A stretch of DNA of 64,000 nt from Undibacterium hunanense (GCF_014284335.1 NZ_JACOGF010000011.1:154284-218283); one strand, 5' to 3'. Shown: positions 18,734 through 28,823, numbered from the stretch's first letter. Numbers and translations: made by a program. Notes: a model not told the origin generated them from the letters alone.

Positions 18734-19435
18734 ATGGACAAAGTTTATCCTGACGCTGCCAGCGCGCTGGCAGGTGTGATCAAGGATGGTCAGACCATCG
18801 CCGTAGGCGGTTTCGGCCTGTGTGGCATACCCGAGGCACTGATCGCTGCCTTGCGTGATTCTGGCGTCAAGGAACTGACCGCCATTTCGAATAATGCCGG
18901 TGTGGATGGCTTTGGTCTGGGGCAGTTGTTGACGACACGCCAGATCAAGAAAATGATTTCATCCTATGTGGGTGAAAACAAGGAATTTGAACGCCAGTAC
19001 CTGGCTGGTGAGCTGGAACTGGAATTTACCCCGCAAGGCACGCTGGCAGAAAAGCTGCGCGCCGGTGGTGCAGGCATCCCGGCTTTCTTCACCAAAACCG
19101 GTGTCGGCACCATTGTCGCCGATGGCAAGGAAATCCGTGAATTTGATGGCCAAAAATACGTGATGGAACGTGCGCTAGTATCCGATGTCTCTCTGGTCAA
19201 GGCCTGGAAGGCTGACAAGGCGGGTAATCTGGTGTATCGCAAGACTGCGCGCAATTTCAATCCGAATGTAGCGATGGCAGGCAAGATCACTGTGGCAGAG
19301 GTCGAAGTGCTGGTCGAAATCGGTGAACTGGATCCGGATGAAGTCCATACACCGGGTATTTTCGTACAGCGCATAGTCGTCAATGCCAATCCGGAAAAAC
19401 GTATAGAACAGCGTACCGTACGCCCTTCGAAATAA
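18734..19435 (+). CDS. scoA: 3-oxoacid CoA-transferase subunit A
   Basis: Alpha subunit of the succinyl-CoA:3-ketoacid CoA-transferase type, which activates acetoacetate to acetoacetyl-CoA at the expense of succinyl-CoA. The 233-residue protein carries the family motif [16 protein letters not shown] near residue 24 and [25 protein letters not shown] lies just upstream. It is followed after 19 bases by scoB and is divergent from the PAS-LuxR gene. With the 3-hydroxybutyrate dehydrogenase nearby it makes a ketone-body or polyhydroxybutyrate breakdown route. Confidence 0.93.
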   Translation: MDKVYPDAASALAGVIKDGQTIAVGGFGLCGIPEALIAALRDSGVKELTAISNNAGVDGFGLGQLLTTRQIKKMISSYVGENKEFERQYLAGELELEFTPQGTLAEKLRAGGAGIPAFFTKTGVGTIVADGKEIREFDGQKYVMERALVSDVSLVKAWKADKAGNLVYRKTARNFNPNVAMAGKITVAEVEVLVEIGELDPDEVHTPGIFVQRIVVNANPEKRIEQRTVRPSK

Positions 19436-19454
19436 ACACAGCAGGAGACAAGAC

Positions 19455-20096
19455 ATGGCATGGAATCGTGATGAAATGGCTGCACGTGCAGCACAGGAAT
19501 TGCAAGACGGTTTTTACGTCAATCTGGGCATAGGCTTGCCGACTCTGGTCGCCAACCATGTACCAGAGGGCATGGAAGTCTGGTTGCAGTCCGAAAACGG
19601 CTTGCTGGGCATAGGCCCTTTCCCGACTGAAGAAGAAGTCGACCCCGACATGATCAATGCTGGCAAGCAGACAGTAACGACCTTGCCGGGTTCATCGATA
19701 TTCAGCTCGGCTGATTCTTTCGCCATGATACGCGGCGGCAAGATCAATCTGGCCATCCTGGGGGCGATGCAGGTCAGTGAGCATGGCGACCTGGCCAACT
19801 GGATGATCCCGGGCAAAATGGTCAAGGGCATGGGTGGTGCGATGGATCTGGTGGCTGGTGTGGGCCGCGTCGTGGTCTTGATGGAGCATGTTGCCAAGGG
19901 TGACGCTCACAAGATTTTGAAAGCCTGCAATCTGCCTTTGACCGGTGTCGCCGTAGTCAACCGCATTATCACCGACCTGGGTGTGATTGATGTAACGCCT
20001 GCCGGTTTGAAACTGGTAGAACTGGCGACGGGTGTCAGCAAAGAAGAAATCATTGCTAAAACCGAAGCCGCACTGGATGTCAGTGCCATAGCCTGA
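19455..20096 (+). CDS. scoB: 3-oxoacid CoA-transferase subunit B
   Basis: Beta subunit, 213 residues, which contains the catalytic glutamate that forms the CoA thioester intermediate, in the motif [12 protein letters not shown] near residue 45. AGGAG lies 10 bases before the ATG. It is the last gene of the scoAB operon; a terminator follows about 45 bases on. Confidence 0.94.
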   Translation: MAWNRDEMAARAAQELQDGFYVNLGIGLPTLVANHVPEGMEVWLQSENGLLGIGPFPTEEEVDPDMINAGKQTVTTLPGSSIFSSADSFAMIRGGKINLAILGAMQVSEHGDLANWMIPGKMVKGMGGAMDLVAGVGRVVVLMEHVAKGDAHKILKACNLPLTGVAVVNRIITDLGVIDVTPAGLKLVELATGVSKEEIIAKTEAALDVSAIA

Positions 20097-20139
20097 ACCT
20101 GTGCCGGTGTCTGGTTGTAAAGGGCTACATTCCTGAAAC

Positions 20140-20173
20140 AAAAAGCCGATGTCAGACAACACATCGGCTTTTT
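20140..20173. terminator. bidirectional Rho-independent terminator after scoB
   Basis: AAAAAGCCGATGT and ACATCGGCTTTTT form a perfect 13-bp inverted repeat around an 8-base loop. A on one side and T on the other allow it to serve both scoAB and the converging DUF3617 gene. Confidence 0.9.
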
Positions 20174-20214
20174 GTTTGTGCACAGCGTTTGTGTGCAGCA
20201 ACGGCTGTGAGCGT

Positions 20215-20739
20215 TTATTTTTTCTGCGGCATGACAGGCGGTTTGACATCGCCACAATCACTGCCTACCCACTTGCCCGTAGTTTCCATATGCTGCGAAA
20301 CCGGTTGGCCGTGGGAGACTCCCTTGAAATCATAAACGGAAGTCAGACTGTCCGGTGTAAAGCTGCCTTTCACATTACCGGTGCCCTTCATTTCCGGCAT
20401 GTCGCAGACGATTTCTGATGAATAACTATTGCCTGAACGAGAAAAATTCTTGTTCTGGCATTGCTGTTCACGACCACCTGAAGGTGGTTTGTCCTGGTCC
20501 ACCATTTCTTTGGTAAAGCAGACTTTGTGTACCATGGCACCATTTTGCATGTCAGGCATTTTTATACCCATCTGCTTCATTTTTTCCAGCTGTTCAGGCG
20601 GAATTTTAGGCATGGCTTTCATGGCATCTGATTTCATCGTCATTTCCCACAGGCCGGGTTTCATTTTGTCTGCAGCGAGGCAGCTACCGGTAGTGATGAG
20701 AAGGGCAGAAATGCCTGCCAGGCGTACAAAAACGTGCAT
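20215..20739 (-). CDS. DUF3617 domain-containing secreted protein
   Basis: 174 residues with a signal peptide (MHVFVRLAGISALLITTGSCLAA) and the DUF3617 opening KMKPGLWEMTMKS. Four later cysteines (VCFTK, QQCQN, IVCDM, SDCGD) could form two disulfides in the periplasm. The ATG at 20739 has GGGAGC six bases before it; the frame stays open upstream to 20838, but that part lacks a signal sequence. Function of the family is unknown. It is convergent with scoB. Confidence 0.82.
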   Translation of the reverse strand: MHVFVRLAGISALLITTGSCLAADKMKPGLWEMTMKSDAMKAMPKIPPEQLEKMKQMGIKMPDMQNGAMVHKVCFTKEMVDQDKPPSGGREQQCQNKNFSRSGNSYSSEIVCDMPEMKGTGNVKGSFTPDSLTSVYDFKGVSHGQPVSQHMETTGKWVGSDCGDVKPPVMPQKK

Positions 20740-20863
20740 GAGGAGCTCCCGTTTTAAAAGTGTTATCGCACTATACATCTGAAAAAAGGGTGGAGAAAGC
20801 AAAAAAATACAGGCTGTCGCTTCTTTGCCCCTCCGCACACTGACCAGCTATCTGGCCGTGGAA

Positions 20864-21658
20864 TTATTGTGCAACCCAGCCGCCGTCCATATTCCAGGCA
20901 ACGCCGCGTATCTGCTGGCCAGCTTCACTGCAGAAGAACACGGCCAGTGCCCCCAGTTGTTCTGGCGTGACAAATTCGCCGGAAGGTTGTTTTTCTGCAA
21001 GCAGGCGTTTTTTTGCCGTGTCATTGTCCACACCTTCTTTGGCTGCACGGTCATCCACCTGCTTTTGTACCAGGGGTGTCAATACCCAGCCAGGGCAGAT
21101 GGCATTGCAGGTAATGCCGGTTTGTGCAGTTTCCAGTGCTGTTGTTTTGGTAAAGCCGATCAGGCCATGCTTGGCTGCCACGTACGCCGATTTTTGCGCT
21201 GATGCCACCAGCCCATGTACCGATGCCAGATTGATGATGCGACCCCAGTTTTTTTGCTTCATGTAAGGCAGCGCCAGGCGTGTGGTGTGAAAACTGGATG
21301 TCAGGTTGATGGCGATAATGGCATCCCATTTTTCTACCGGGAAGTCTTCAATATTGGCTACATACTGGATGCCGGCATTATTGACCAGGATGTCCACACC
21401 ACCGAATTTGCTGGCGGCAAACTGCATCATGGCTTCTATCTCACCAGCCTTGCTCATGTCGGCATTGTGATAGGCTGTCTGCACACCAAACTCGCTTTCG
21501 ACCGCGGTTTGCAGGACCTGGATTTCATTGATGTCGCCAAAACCGTTGAAAACAATATTTGCCCCTTCCGCTGCCAGTGAACGGGCTATGCCCAATCCTA
21601 TGCCGGAAGTGGAACCGGTGACCAGAGCGGTTTTGGCTTTAAGTGACAATGCGTGCAT
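20864..21658 (-). CDS. 3-hydroxybutyrate dehydrogenase
   Basis: SDR enzyme of 264 residues that converts (R)-3-hydroxybutyrate to acetoacetate with NAD+. Motifs are TGSTSGIGLGIARSLA near residue 14, NNAGIQYV near residue 95, catalytic Ser in LASVHGLVAS and YVAAKHGL near residue 160. The HGLVAS, QKSAYVAAKHG and CPGWVLTPLVQKQ segments are typical of 3-hydroxybutyrate dehydrogenases. AGGAG lies six bases before the ATG. It faces scoAB across the DUF3617 gene and would supply its acetoacetate. Confidence 0.9.
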   Translation of the reverse strand: MHALSLKAKTALVTGSTSGIGLGIARSLAAEGANIVFNGFGDINEIQVLQTAVESEFGVQTAYHNADMSKAGEIEAMMQFAASKFGGVDILVNNAGIQYVANIEDFPVEKWDAIIAINLTSSFHTTRLALPYMKQKNWGRIINLASVHGLVASAQKSAYVAAKHGLIGFTKTTALETAQTGITCNAICPGWVLTPLVQKQVDDRAAKEGVDNDTAKKRLLAEKQPSGEFVTPEQLGALAVFFCSEAGQQIRGVAWNMDGGWVAQ

Positions 21659-21761
21659 GCGGACTCCTGAAGATTGAATAGGTGAAAGCGGATTAAAAAT
21701 GGACAGGGCAATTGCAAAAAATCATCTTTGCTTATGATATATGACGTTGTAGTTGCGTTGC

Positions 21762-21805
21762 TATGGTGTTGTTATGGTGTTGTTATGGCGCTGGTATGTG
21801 GTTGT
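21762..21805. repeat. four 11-bp tandem repeats
   Basis: TATGGTGTTGT occurs twice exactly (21762-21783), followed by two degenerate copies (TATGGCGCTGG, TATGTGGTTGT). It lies in the divergent promoter region between the 3-hydroxybutyrate dehydrogenase and alpha/beta hydrolase genes. Confidence 0.6.
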
Positions 21806-21934
21806 TCTTGCTTGCTGCAAGCCGGATTTTGTTAAAAAAACATGGCTGAGCACAGTTAACAATGATTTTAAGCGTAACGAACGGTAAAATGAGCAGCATC
21901 TTCGATGTAAAAATACAGTTCACAGGGATAAATC

Positions 21935-22804
21935 ATGCAGGCAAGACGCAAATCAGTGCAATGTATCTCGCCTACCGGCTTGCACACCATGTCCTACAAA
22001 GAGTGGGGCGATCCGCAGAATTCCAGAGTATTAGTTTGCGTGCATGGCGTGACCCGTGTCGCCGATGACTTTGATTCCCTGGCAGCCGAGCTGTGCCAGC
22101 ATTATCGGGTAGTGTGTCCGGACGTGGTCGGGCGTGGGTATTCCGGTCGCCTGCGCAACCCCATGCATTACCAGATTCCGCAATACGTCAGTGATATGGT
22201 GACCCTGCTGGCAAGACTGGATGCGGAAACGGTGCACTGGTTTGGTACTTCCATGGGCGGCCTGATAGGCATGAGCCTGGCAAGTTTGCCGGATAATCCG
22301 GTCAGCAAACTGGTCCTGAACGACGTGGGGCCGGTGTTGAATCCTGAGGCACTTGCCAGGATAGGCGATTATATCGGGCAGGATGTGCGCTTTGCGACAT
22401 TTGACGAAGCGCAAGCCTATATCAAGGCCATATCCATTTCGTTTGGCCCGCATACGCCAGAACAGTGGGAAAAACTGGCACGGGATGTGTTGCGTCAAAA
22501 TGAACAGGGCCAATGGGTGCGACACTATGACCTTGGCCTGGCCCAGCCGATCAAGGCCAGCACGCCGGAAATGGCTGCTGTTGCCCAGACTATGCTGTGG
22601 GCAGCGTATGATGCAATACAATGTCCGACTTTGTTGGTGCGTGGTAGCGAATCCGATCTGTTGACAGCCGCGTCCGCGGCTGAAATGACACAGCGCGGCC
22701 CAAGGGCAAAGCTGGTGGAATTTCCAGGCGTAGGGCATGCACCGACGTTTGTGCAGCCGGATCAGATTGCCGTTGCAGTTGATTTTTTGTTGAACCAGGT
22801 TTGA
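21935..22804 (+). CDS. alpha/beta hydrolase
   Basis: 289-residue cytosolic hydrolase of the alpha/beta fold. The oxyanion HGVTR segment lies near residue 37, the nucleophile elbow G-T-S-M-G-G near residue 108, the acid in RGSESDLL and the catalytic His in GVGHAPTF near residue 270. The reaction and substrate cannot be read. A RidA gene follows after 8 bases. Confidence 0.85.
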   Translation: MQARRKSVQCISPTGLHTMSYKEWGDPQNSRVLVCVHGVTRVADDFDSLAAELCQHYRVVCPDVVGRGYSGRLRNPMHYQIPQYVSDMVTLLARLDAETVHWFGTSMGGLIGMSLASLPDNPVSKLVLNDVGPVLNPEALARIGDYIGQDVRFATFDEAQAYIKAISISFGPHTPEQWEKLARDVLRQNEQGQWVRHYDLGLAQPIKASTPEMAAVAQTMLWAAYDAIQCPTLLVRGSESDLLTAASAAEMTQRGPRAKLVEFPGVGHAPTFVQPDQIAVAVDFLLNQV

Positions 22805-22812
22805 GTATAAAA

Positions 22813-23163
22813 ATGAGTATCCAGAGATTTCATGTAGGTCCGCGTTTGTCAGAAACGGCCATATTCAACCGTGTCGTCTATCTTGCCGGCCAGGTGCCGG
22901 ACGACGCAACGCAGGGAATAGAAGGCCAGACAGAACAGGTGCTGGCCCACGTAGACCGTTTGCTGGCTGAAGCCGGCAGCGACAAGACACGTATTTTGAG
23001 TTGCCAGATATTTTTGTCCGACATTACATTGATTACTGCCATGAATCAGGTGTGGGATGCATGGGTAGCCGCAGGTAATTCACCGCCACGTGCGACGGTG
23101 GAAGCCCGACTGGCAAAGCCTGAATGGCTGATTGAGATCGTCGTTACTGCAGCACAGAAATAA
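22813..23163 (+). CDS. RidA family protein
   Basis: 116 residues of the RidA/YjgF/YER057c family. Members deaminate reactive enamine/imine intermediates released by PLP enzymes, or have related roles. Typical segments are VYLAGQVPDDATQGIEGQTEQVLAHVDRLL (in part), the DITLITAMNQVWDAWV helix and the C-terminal PPRATVEARLAKPEWLIEI, including the conserved Arg of PPRATVE. ATG at 22813; an upstream TTG overlapping the hydrolase stop is less likely. It probably shares a transcript with the hydrolase. Confidence 0.88.
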   Translation: MSIQRFHVGPRLSETAIFNRVVYLAGQVPDDATQGIEGQTEQVLAHVDRLLAEAGSDKTRILSCQIFLSDITLITAMNQVWDAWVAAGNSPPRATVEARLAKPEWLIEIVVTAAQK

Positions 23164-23168
23164 TTCAT

Positions 23169-25406
23169 ATGGTATCAATTTCGACCACAGCTTCCGAAGC
23201 AGCATTGCTCGAAGGCTTGTCAGATACAGACGCAGAGCGGGTCATCGCTGCGCTGGAATATGTCACGCCCCTGTACGCAAATAAATGCGTGGTGACTGAG
23301 CAAAATGCCTTGCAATTTATCAGTGGCGTGGTAGCTACGCTGGCGATGCTGCGTACCGACGTTGATACCCGCATTGCCGCCATCCTGTTTGAATTGCCGG
23401 AACTGAATCCGATTGCGGCCGAGCAGATAGAAATCCGCTTCGGCAAGGAAATTGCCGATCTGGTCACGGGCATCCGTCGCCTGATGAAATTGCGTGAAGC
23501 TGCCCTGACACAGCGTGATGTAGGGCGTGGCAAGGACGCCGCAGAAAAAGCCGCCACCCAGATGGAAACCCTGCGCAAGATGGTGCTGGCCATGGCCACT
23601 GACATGCGCGTAGTCCTGGTACGTCTGGCATCGCGCGTGACCACCCTGCGTTATTTTGCCGAATGCAAACGCGAAGATGGCGCTGCCCAGCAATACGCCA
23701 GCGAAACCATGGATTTGTATGCGCCGCTGGCGAATCGTCTCGGTGTCTGGCAATTGAAATGGGAACTGGAAGACCTGTCTTTCCGTTTTCTTGAGCCGCA
23801 GCAGTACAAACGTATTGCCAAAATGCTGGAAGAAAAGCGACTGGAGCGCGAAAGCTTTGTCGTCAATGCCATCGCCAGGCTGAACAAGGAGTTGCAGGCA
23901 ACTGGCGTCAAGGCCGAAGTCACGGGACGCCCCAAGCATATTTACAGCATCTGGAAAAAGATGAAAGGCAAGTCCGTTGATTTTGACGAACTGTATGATG
24001 TCCGTGCTTTTCGTGTGATCGTCGATGACATCAAGGATTGTTATACCGTTCTGGGTATCGTCCACAATGCCTGGACACCGATACCCAAAGAATTTGACGA
24101 TTATATTTCGCGCCCCAAACCGAATGGCTACAAGTCCTTGCACACAGTCGTGGTAGTGGAAGATGGCCGGCCGCTGGAAGTGCAGATACGTACCCGCGAA
24201 ATGCATCAGTTTGCCGAATACGGCGTAGCTGCCCACTGGCGCTATAAGGAATCGGGCGGCTCGAATTTTTCTGCGCAGGAATATGATGAAAAAATTGCCT
24301 GGCTCCGGCAATTGCTGGCCTGGAAAACCGATGTCGCCGATGTCGTCGTCGAGCAGGAAGAGTTGCAGCGCGAATGGGTGGAAAAACTCAAGGCTGCCAG
24401 CCTGGATGACAGAATCTATGTACTGACGCCGCAAGCCAGGGTCATCGAATTGCCATCCAATTCAACCCCGGTGGACTTTGCCTATCACCTGCATACGGAT
24501 GTTGGACATCGCTGCCGTGGTGCGCGCGTCGACAATGTCATGGTGCCGCTGAATACACCTTTGAAAAATGGCCAGACGGTAGAAATCATTACCCTGAAAG
24601 TTGGCTCGCCACAGACCGGTCCTTCGCGTGACTGGCTAACGTCCGAGTATTCTGCCAGCACGCGTACCCGCACCAAAATCCGTGCCTGGTTCAATACCAT
24701 CGATCAGGAAGAAACCCTGTCTTCAGGCCGTGCGCTGGTTGAAAAAACCTTGCAGCGTGAAGGCAAGACTGCCGTCAATCTTGAAGAACTCGCACGCAAG
24801 CTGGGGTTTGCTGAAGTCAACGAACTGTTCCTGTCAGTCGGCAAGGATGAATTCAGTCTGCGCCAGATCGAGACTGTATTGCGTGAAAATGTCGCCGAGC
24901 ATGAACCGGACGAAGTCAGTTTCACCAACAAGAGCCGTGCATCCAGCGTCACGCAGGGGGCCAAATCCGGTGTGTTGGTGGTTGGCACTGAAGGCTTGAT
25001 GACGCAACTGGCGCGTTGCTGCAAGCCGGCGCCACCGGACGATATTGTTGGCTTTGTGACGCGCGGTAAAGGCATTTCCATTCATCGTCTGAGTTGCAAG
25101 AATTTCGCAGAAATGCGCAACAAGGCGCCCGAGCGGGTGATCCAGACCACCTGGGGTGAGCACGGCAAAGACACGGTATATCCCGTTGACATTTTCGTGC
25201 TGGCACAAGATCGCCAGGGTTTGTTGCGTGACATTTCTGAAGTATTTTCCCGTGAAAAAATCAATGTGATCGGCGTTAATACCCAAAGCGCCAAGTCACA
25301 GGCCAGGATGTCATTCACGGTTGAAATTGGTGGCACCACGCAGTTGCAAAAAGCGCTGACGGTGTTGCATGAAGTCAGTGGTGTGCTGGAAGTGCGAAGG
25401 AATTAA
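23169..25406 (+). CDS. relA: GTP pyrophosphokinase RelA (stringent response)
   Basis: 745 residues. It makes (p)ppGpp from ATP and GTP/GDP on starved ribosomes. Domains: degenerate HD hydrolase (about 1-200), synthetase (about 235-345), TGS (about 415-475, YVLTPQARVIELP...) and ACT (about 665-745). In the hydrolase domain the HDxxED motif is replaced by LFELPELN (residues 73-80), so hydrolysis should be lost. The synthetase carries EFDD near residue 308, the EXDD signature of synthesis-only RelA as opposed to the RXKD of bifunctional SpoT. Confidence 0.95.
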   Translation: MVSISTTASEAALLEGLSDTDAERVIAALEYVTPLYANKCVVTEQNALQFISGVVATLAMLRTDVDTRIAAILFELPELNPIAAEQIEIRFGKEIADLVTGIRRLMKLREAALTQRDVGRGKDAAEKAATQMETLRKMVLAMATDMRVVLVRLASRVTTLRYFAECKREDGAAQQYASETMDLYAPLANRLGVWQLKWELEDLSFRFLEPQQYKRIAKMLEEKRLERESFVVNAIARLNKELQATGVKAEVTGRPKHIYSIWKKMKGKSVDFDELYDVRAFRVIVDDIKDCYTVLGIVHNAWTPIPKEFDDYISRPKPNGYKSLHTVVVVEDGRPLEVQIRTREMHQFAEYGVAAHWRYKESGGSNFSAQEYDEKIAWLRQLLAWKTDVADVVVEQEELQREWVEKLKAASLDDRIYVLTPQARVIELPSNSTPVDFAYHLHTDVGHRCRGARVDNVMVPLNTPLKNGQTVEIITLKVGSPQTGPSRDWLTSEYSASTRTRTKIRAWFNTIDQEETLSSGRALVEKTLQREGKTAVNLEELARKLGFAEVNELFLSVGKDEFSLRQIETVLRENVAEHEPDEVSFTNKSRASSVTQGAKSGVLVVGTEGLMTQLARCCKPAPPDDIVGFVTRGKGISIHRLSCKNFAEMRNKAPERVIQTTWGEHGKDTVYPVDIFVLAQDRQGLLRDISEVFSREKINVIGVNTQSAKSQARMSFTVEIGGTTQLQKALTVLHEVSGVLEVRRN

Positions 25407-25413
25407 AGCATAT

Positions 25414-25444
25414 GCTGGATGCTTCATTTACTGAAGTATCCAGC
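25414..25444. terminator. hairpin between convergent relA and the CDF gene
   Basis: GCTGGATGCTTCA pairs with TGAAGTATCCAGC through 13 pairs (one G-U) around a short T-rich loop. Neither side has a clean T-tract, so it may be a weak or Rho-assisted bidirectional terminator. Confidence 0.5.
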
Positions 25445-25455
25445 CTTGGTATCTG

Positions 25456-26388
25456 TTAATCCTGAAATTCTTCAGAGTCGGCCACTTCCGCCTGCAAGGT
25501 GATATGGTCAATTTTATGTTTGCTCAGCAGCATCGCCTTGACGCTTTCCAGTATGCGTGGCCAGGCGCTCAGGTCTTCGATTTCCAGGTGGCCTATCAGG
25601 GCTGGGAAGCCGGGCGACATTTCCCATACGTGCAGGTCATGCACGGACAGCACACCATTGATTTCTTCCAGGTCGGCACCAATTTGCACATAATCAATAT
25701 TGTGTGGCACGCCTTCCATCAGGAAGTGGTAAGACTCGCTCAATACCGACAGGGTAGATTTCAGGATCAGCAGCGAAACAAAAATCGACAGCAACGGATC
25801 AATCTGCATCCAGCCAGTCAGGTAGATTACCGCGCCGGACACGATGGCCGCTACCGACCCCAGCAAATCCCCCATGACATGCACCATGGCGGCCTTGGTG
25901 TTGACGCTTTCCTTGTCATGTGACAATACCCAGGCAACGACGATATTGATCGCCAGGCCTATGCCTGCCACCATCATGACAGTGCCACCCTGTACTGTTT
26001 CTGGTGTCGAAAAGCGTTGTATCGCTTCTTTTGCGATCCAGATAATCACACCCAGCATGACCAGGCCATTAACAAAGGCCGCCAGCGCCTCAGCACGGCC
26101 AAAGCCAAAGGAATTTTTTGCCGTGGGCGGGCGTTTTGCAATGATCTGTGCCAGCAGTGCCAGGCCCAATGCCGCGGCATCTGTCACCATATGGCCGGCG
26201 TCGGATATCAGGGCCAGTGAATTCGATAGAAATCCAAAAGCCACTTCCACGCCGGCAAAGCTCAGGGTCAGGCCAAGTGCCCAGGCCAGGATCTTTTGGC
26301 TACGGTTTTCAAAATAATGCCGGTGTTCGGCATCGCCACGGCGGTGATCGTGCAAATGCTCGCTTTTGGAATGGGCGTGATAGGGCAT
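25456..26388 (-). CDS. cation diffusion facilitator family transporter
   Basis: 310-residue CDF/CzcD-type exporter that moves Zn2+, Co2+ or Cd2+ out of the cytoplasm in exchange for protons. A His-rich N-terminus (HAHSKSEHLHDHRRGDAEHRH) precedes six membrane helices. The metal-site pairs appear as ISDAGHMVTDAA in helix 2 and VHVMGDLLGS in helix 5. A cytosolic C-terminal domain follows. ATG at 26388 gives the usual length; the frame continues upstream without membrane or His-rich character. It converges on relA. Confidence 0.9.
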   Translation of the reverse strand: MPYHAHSKSEHLHDHRRGDAEHRHYFENRSQKILAWALGLTLSFAGVEVAFGFLSNSLALISDAGHMVTDAAALGLALLAQIIAKRPPTAKNSFGFGRAEALAAFVNGLVMLGVIIWIAKEAIQRFSTPETVQGGTVMMVAGIGLAINIVVAWVLSHDKESVNTKAAMVHVMGDLLGSVAAIVSGAVIYLTGWMQIDPLLSIFVSLLILKSTLSVLSESYHFLMEGVPHNIDYVQIGADLEEINGVLSVHDLHVWEMSPGFPALIGHLEIEDLSAWPRILESVKAMLLSKHKIDHITLQAEVADSEEFQD

Positions 26389-26602
26389 ATCGATGATGGC
26401 TTGCTGGATGGATACAGGAATATTGAATATGCCATAGTGTAGCCGAATGCGGGTATTTGGGTGCCCTGGAAATAAGCCTGGCGGCCTGGCTTGTATAGCT
26501 TGTTGCAGACCCAATTTCCGGCCTGCTTTTCAAGTGCGGCAAATTTTTTAGGGCAGGGGACTAGCAATTTCCCGAAAGTCTCTGCTATACTCTCGTTTCT
26601 TT

Positions 26603-26679
26603 AGGCGCGTAGCTCAGCTGGTTAGAGCACTACCTTGACATGGTAGGGGTCGTTGGTTCGAGTCCAATCGTGCCTACCA
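26603..26679 (+). tRNA. tRNA-Val (anticodon GAC)
   Basis: A 77-base cloverleaf: acceptor AGGCGCG pairs with CGTGCCT, the D arm holds AGCTCAGCTGGTTAGAGC, the anticodon stem CTACC/GGTAG holds TTGACAT with anticodon GAC, and the T arm reads GGTTCGAGTCC. CCA is encoded. A TATACT -10-like hexamer at 26586-26591 lies just upstream. The mature end is followed by about 130 bases before the next terminator. Confidence 0.96.
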
Positions 26680-26810
26680 AAGATTTTAAAATTATTAAAA
26701 CATTATAGTTAAGAGCGAGAAAGGCATCCCTGGTTATGACACCGCGAACTACCACGAAACTGGTTTGGGAGCGACTCTAGTCGAGGATACTTTTCGTTTG
26801 AAACAAACTG

Positions 26811-26839
26811 AAAAAGCACGGCTAGCCGTGCTTTTTTTT
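26811..26839 (+). terminator. Rho-independent terminator upstream of thrS
   Basis: AAAAAGCACGGC-TA-GCCGTGC followed by eight T. A small GTTTG-AAA-CAAAC hairpin (26796-26808) sits just before it. It ends the tRNA-Val transcript or a leader RNA and insulates thrS. Confidence 0.88.
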
Positions 26840-26915
26840 CGTCTGCGTTTTTTAGACTCATCCTTTATCTCAATAATCTCAATTATTTTTGTATTTTTCC
26901 GCTTTGGAGAGTGAC

Positions 26916-28823
26916 ATGGTTTCAGTAAAACTTCCTGATGGTTCGCAACGACAATTCGATGCGCCGGTAACGGTGGCACAAGTTGCTGCCAGCATCGGTG
27001 CTGGCCTGGCAAAAGCTGCTCTGGCTGGGCGCGTCAATGGCAAGCTGGTCGATACCTCGCATCTGATTGATGCTGATGCGGATCTGGCCATCGTCACCGA
27101 CAAGGATGCGGATGGTCTGGAGGTGATACGTCACTCTACTGCTCACTTGCTGGCCTATGCCGTCAAGGAATTGTATCCAGATGCGCAAGTCACTATCGGT
27201 CCTGTCATTGAAAACGGTTTTTACTATGACTTTTCTTACAAGCGCCCATTTACACCAGATGATCTGGTGGCGATAGAAAAGAAAATGGCTGAACTGGCGA
27301 AAAAAGACGAGCCAGTCACACGCAAAGTGCTGCCGCGCGATGAGGCGGTTGCCTACTTCAAGTCCATAGGCGAAGCCTATAAGGCCGAGATCATCGAATC
27401 TATTCCCGCTGATCAGGATGTGTCGCTATATACAGAAGGCAATTTCACTGACTTGTGCCGTGGTCCGCACGTGCCATCGACTGGCAAGCTGAAAGTATTC
27501 AAGCTCATGAAGCTGGCTGGTGCCTACTGGCGCGGCGACTCCAAAAACGAGATGCTGCAACGTGTCTACGGTACTGCTTTTGCCAAGAAGGAAGATCAGG
27601 AAGCCTATCTGCACATGCTGGAAGAGGCTGAAAAACGTGATCACCGCAAGCTGGGTAAGGCGCTGGATTTGTTCCACTTCCAGGATGAGGCGCCTGGTCT
27701 GGTGTTCTGGCATGCCAAGGGCTGGACTATCTGGCAACAGGTGGAGCAATACATGCGCAAGGTGTATCAGGACTGTGGTTATCAAGAGGTTAAAGGTCCG
27801 CAAATTCTGGATAAAAGCCTGTGGGGTAAGACTGGTCACTGGGATAACTATAAAGACAATATGTTTGTCACTGAATCCGAGAACCGTGAATATGCCTTGA
27901 AGCCGATGAACTGCCCCGGCCACGTGCAGATTTTCAATTCTGGCATGAAAAGCTATCGCGATCTGCCTTTGCGCTTTGGTGAATTTGGTCAATGTCACCG
28001 CAATGAGCCGTCTGGTGCCTTGCATGGCATCATGCGTGTGCGTGGCTTTACCCAGGATGATGGTCATATCTTCTGTACTGAAGAGCAAATCCAGGATGAG
28101 GTCATGGCTTTTCATCCGCAAGCGATGAAAGTGTATGAAGACTTTGGCTTTGAAAAAATCTTCATCAAGCTGGCCTTGCGCCCTGAGAACCGCATCGGCA
28201 GCGATGAAATCTGGGATAAGGCAGAAGCTACCCTGCGTACTGCGCTGAGTTCTTGCGGCGTTGAGTGGGAAGAATTGCCGGGTGAGGGTGCTTTTTACGG
28301 TCCTAAGATTGAATATCACCTGAAAGACAGCCTTGGTCGCCCATGGCAGGTTGGCACCATGCAGGTCGATTTCTTCATGCCGGGTCGCCTGGGTGCGGAA
28401 TATGTTGCAGATGACAACAGTCGTAAAGTGCCTATCATGTTGCATCGTGCGATTGTGGGCTCGATGGAGCGTTTCATCGGTATCTTGATAGAAAATCATG
28501 CTGCTGCCTTGCCATTGTGGCTGGCGCCGGTGCAGGTTTCCGTCCTGAATATCTCGGAATCGCAGGCTGAATATTCACAATCTGTTGCAGAAATCCTGAA
28601 GAAACAAGGGTTTAGAGTGAATACAGATTTGCGTAATGAGAAGATTACCTATAAAATACGCGAGCATTCCATTCAAAAACTGCCATATATCCTCGTGATA
28701 GGCGATAAAGAGAGGGATGCCAATACAGTGGCTGTGCGTACGCGTGGCAATCTGGATCTGGGGGTAATGCCTCTGGACGCCTTTATAGCTCGTTTGAAAA
28801 ACGAAGTTGAAACCAAGGTTTAA
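26916..28823 (+). CDS. thrS: threonine--tRNA ligase
   Basis: Charges tRNA-Thr with threonine; 635 residues, normal length. An N-terminal TGS domain ([20 protein letters not shown]) and an editing/SAD domain are followed by a class II catalytic core with motif 2 ([26 protein letters not shown], in part) and motif 3 ([18 protein letters not shown]), and the anticodon-binding domain. I used the ATG at 26916, after GGAGAG; a frame extending to 26889 precedes it. It heads the thrS-infC-rpmI-rplT-pheS-pheT-ihfA order. Confidence 0.97.
   Translation: MVSVKLPDGSQRQFDAPVTVAQVAASIGAGLAKAALAGRVNGKLVDTSHLIDADADLAIVTDKDADGLEVIRHSTAHLLAYAVKELYPDAQVTIGPVIENGFYYDFSYKRPFTPDDLVAIEKKMAELAKKDEPVTRKVLPRDEAVAYFKSIGEAYKAEIIESIPADQDVSLYTEGNFTDLCRGPHVPSTGKLKVFKLMKLAGAYWRGDSKNEMLQRVYGTAFAKKEDQEAYLHMLEEAEKRDHRKLGKALDLFHFQDEAPGLVFWHAKGWTIWQQVEQYMRKVYQDCGYQEVKGPQILDKSLWGKTGHWDNYKDNMFVTESENREYALKPMNCPGHVQIFNSGMKSYRDLPLRFGEFGQCHRNEPSGALHGIMRVRGFTQDDGHIFCTEEQIQDEVMAFHPQAMKVYEDFGFEKIFIKLALRPENRIGSDEIWDKAEATLRTALSSCGVEWEELPGEGAFYGPKIEYHLKDSLGRPWQVGTMQVDFFMPGRLGAEYVADDNSRKVPIMLHRAIVGSMERFIGILIENHAAALPLWLAPVQVSVLNISESQAEYSQSVAEILKKQGFRVNTDLRNEKITYKIREHSIQKLPYILVIGDKERDANTVAVRTRGNLDLGVMPLDAFIARLKNEVETKV

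Noticed and set aside
23220..24434. 404-residue minus-strand open frame inside relA
   Set aside because: Antisense to the well-supported synthetase region; no motif and no ribosome-binding site.
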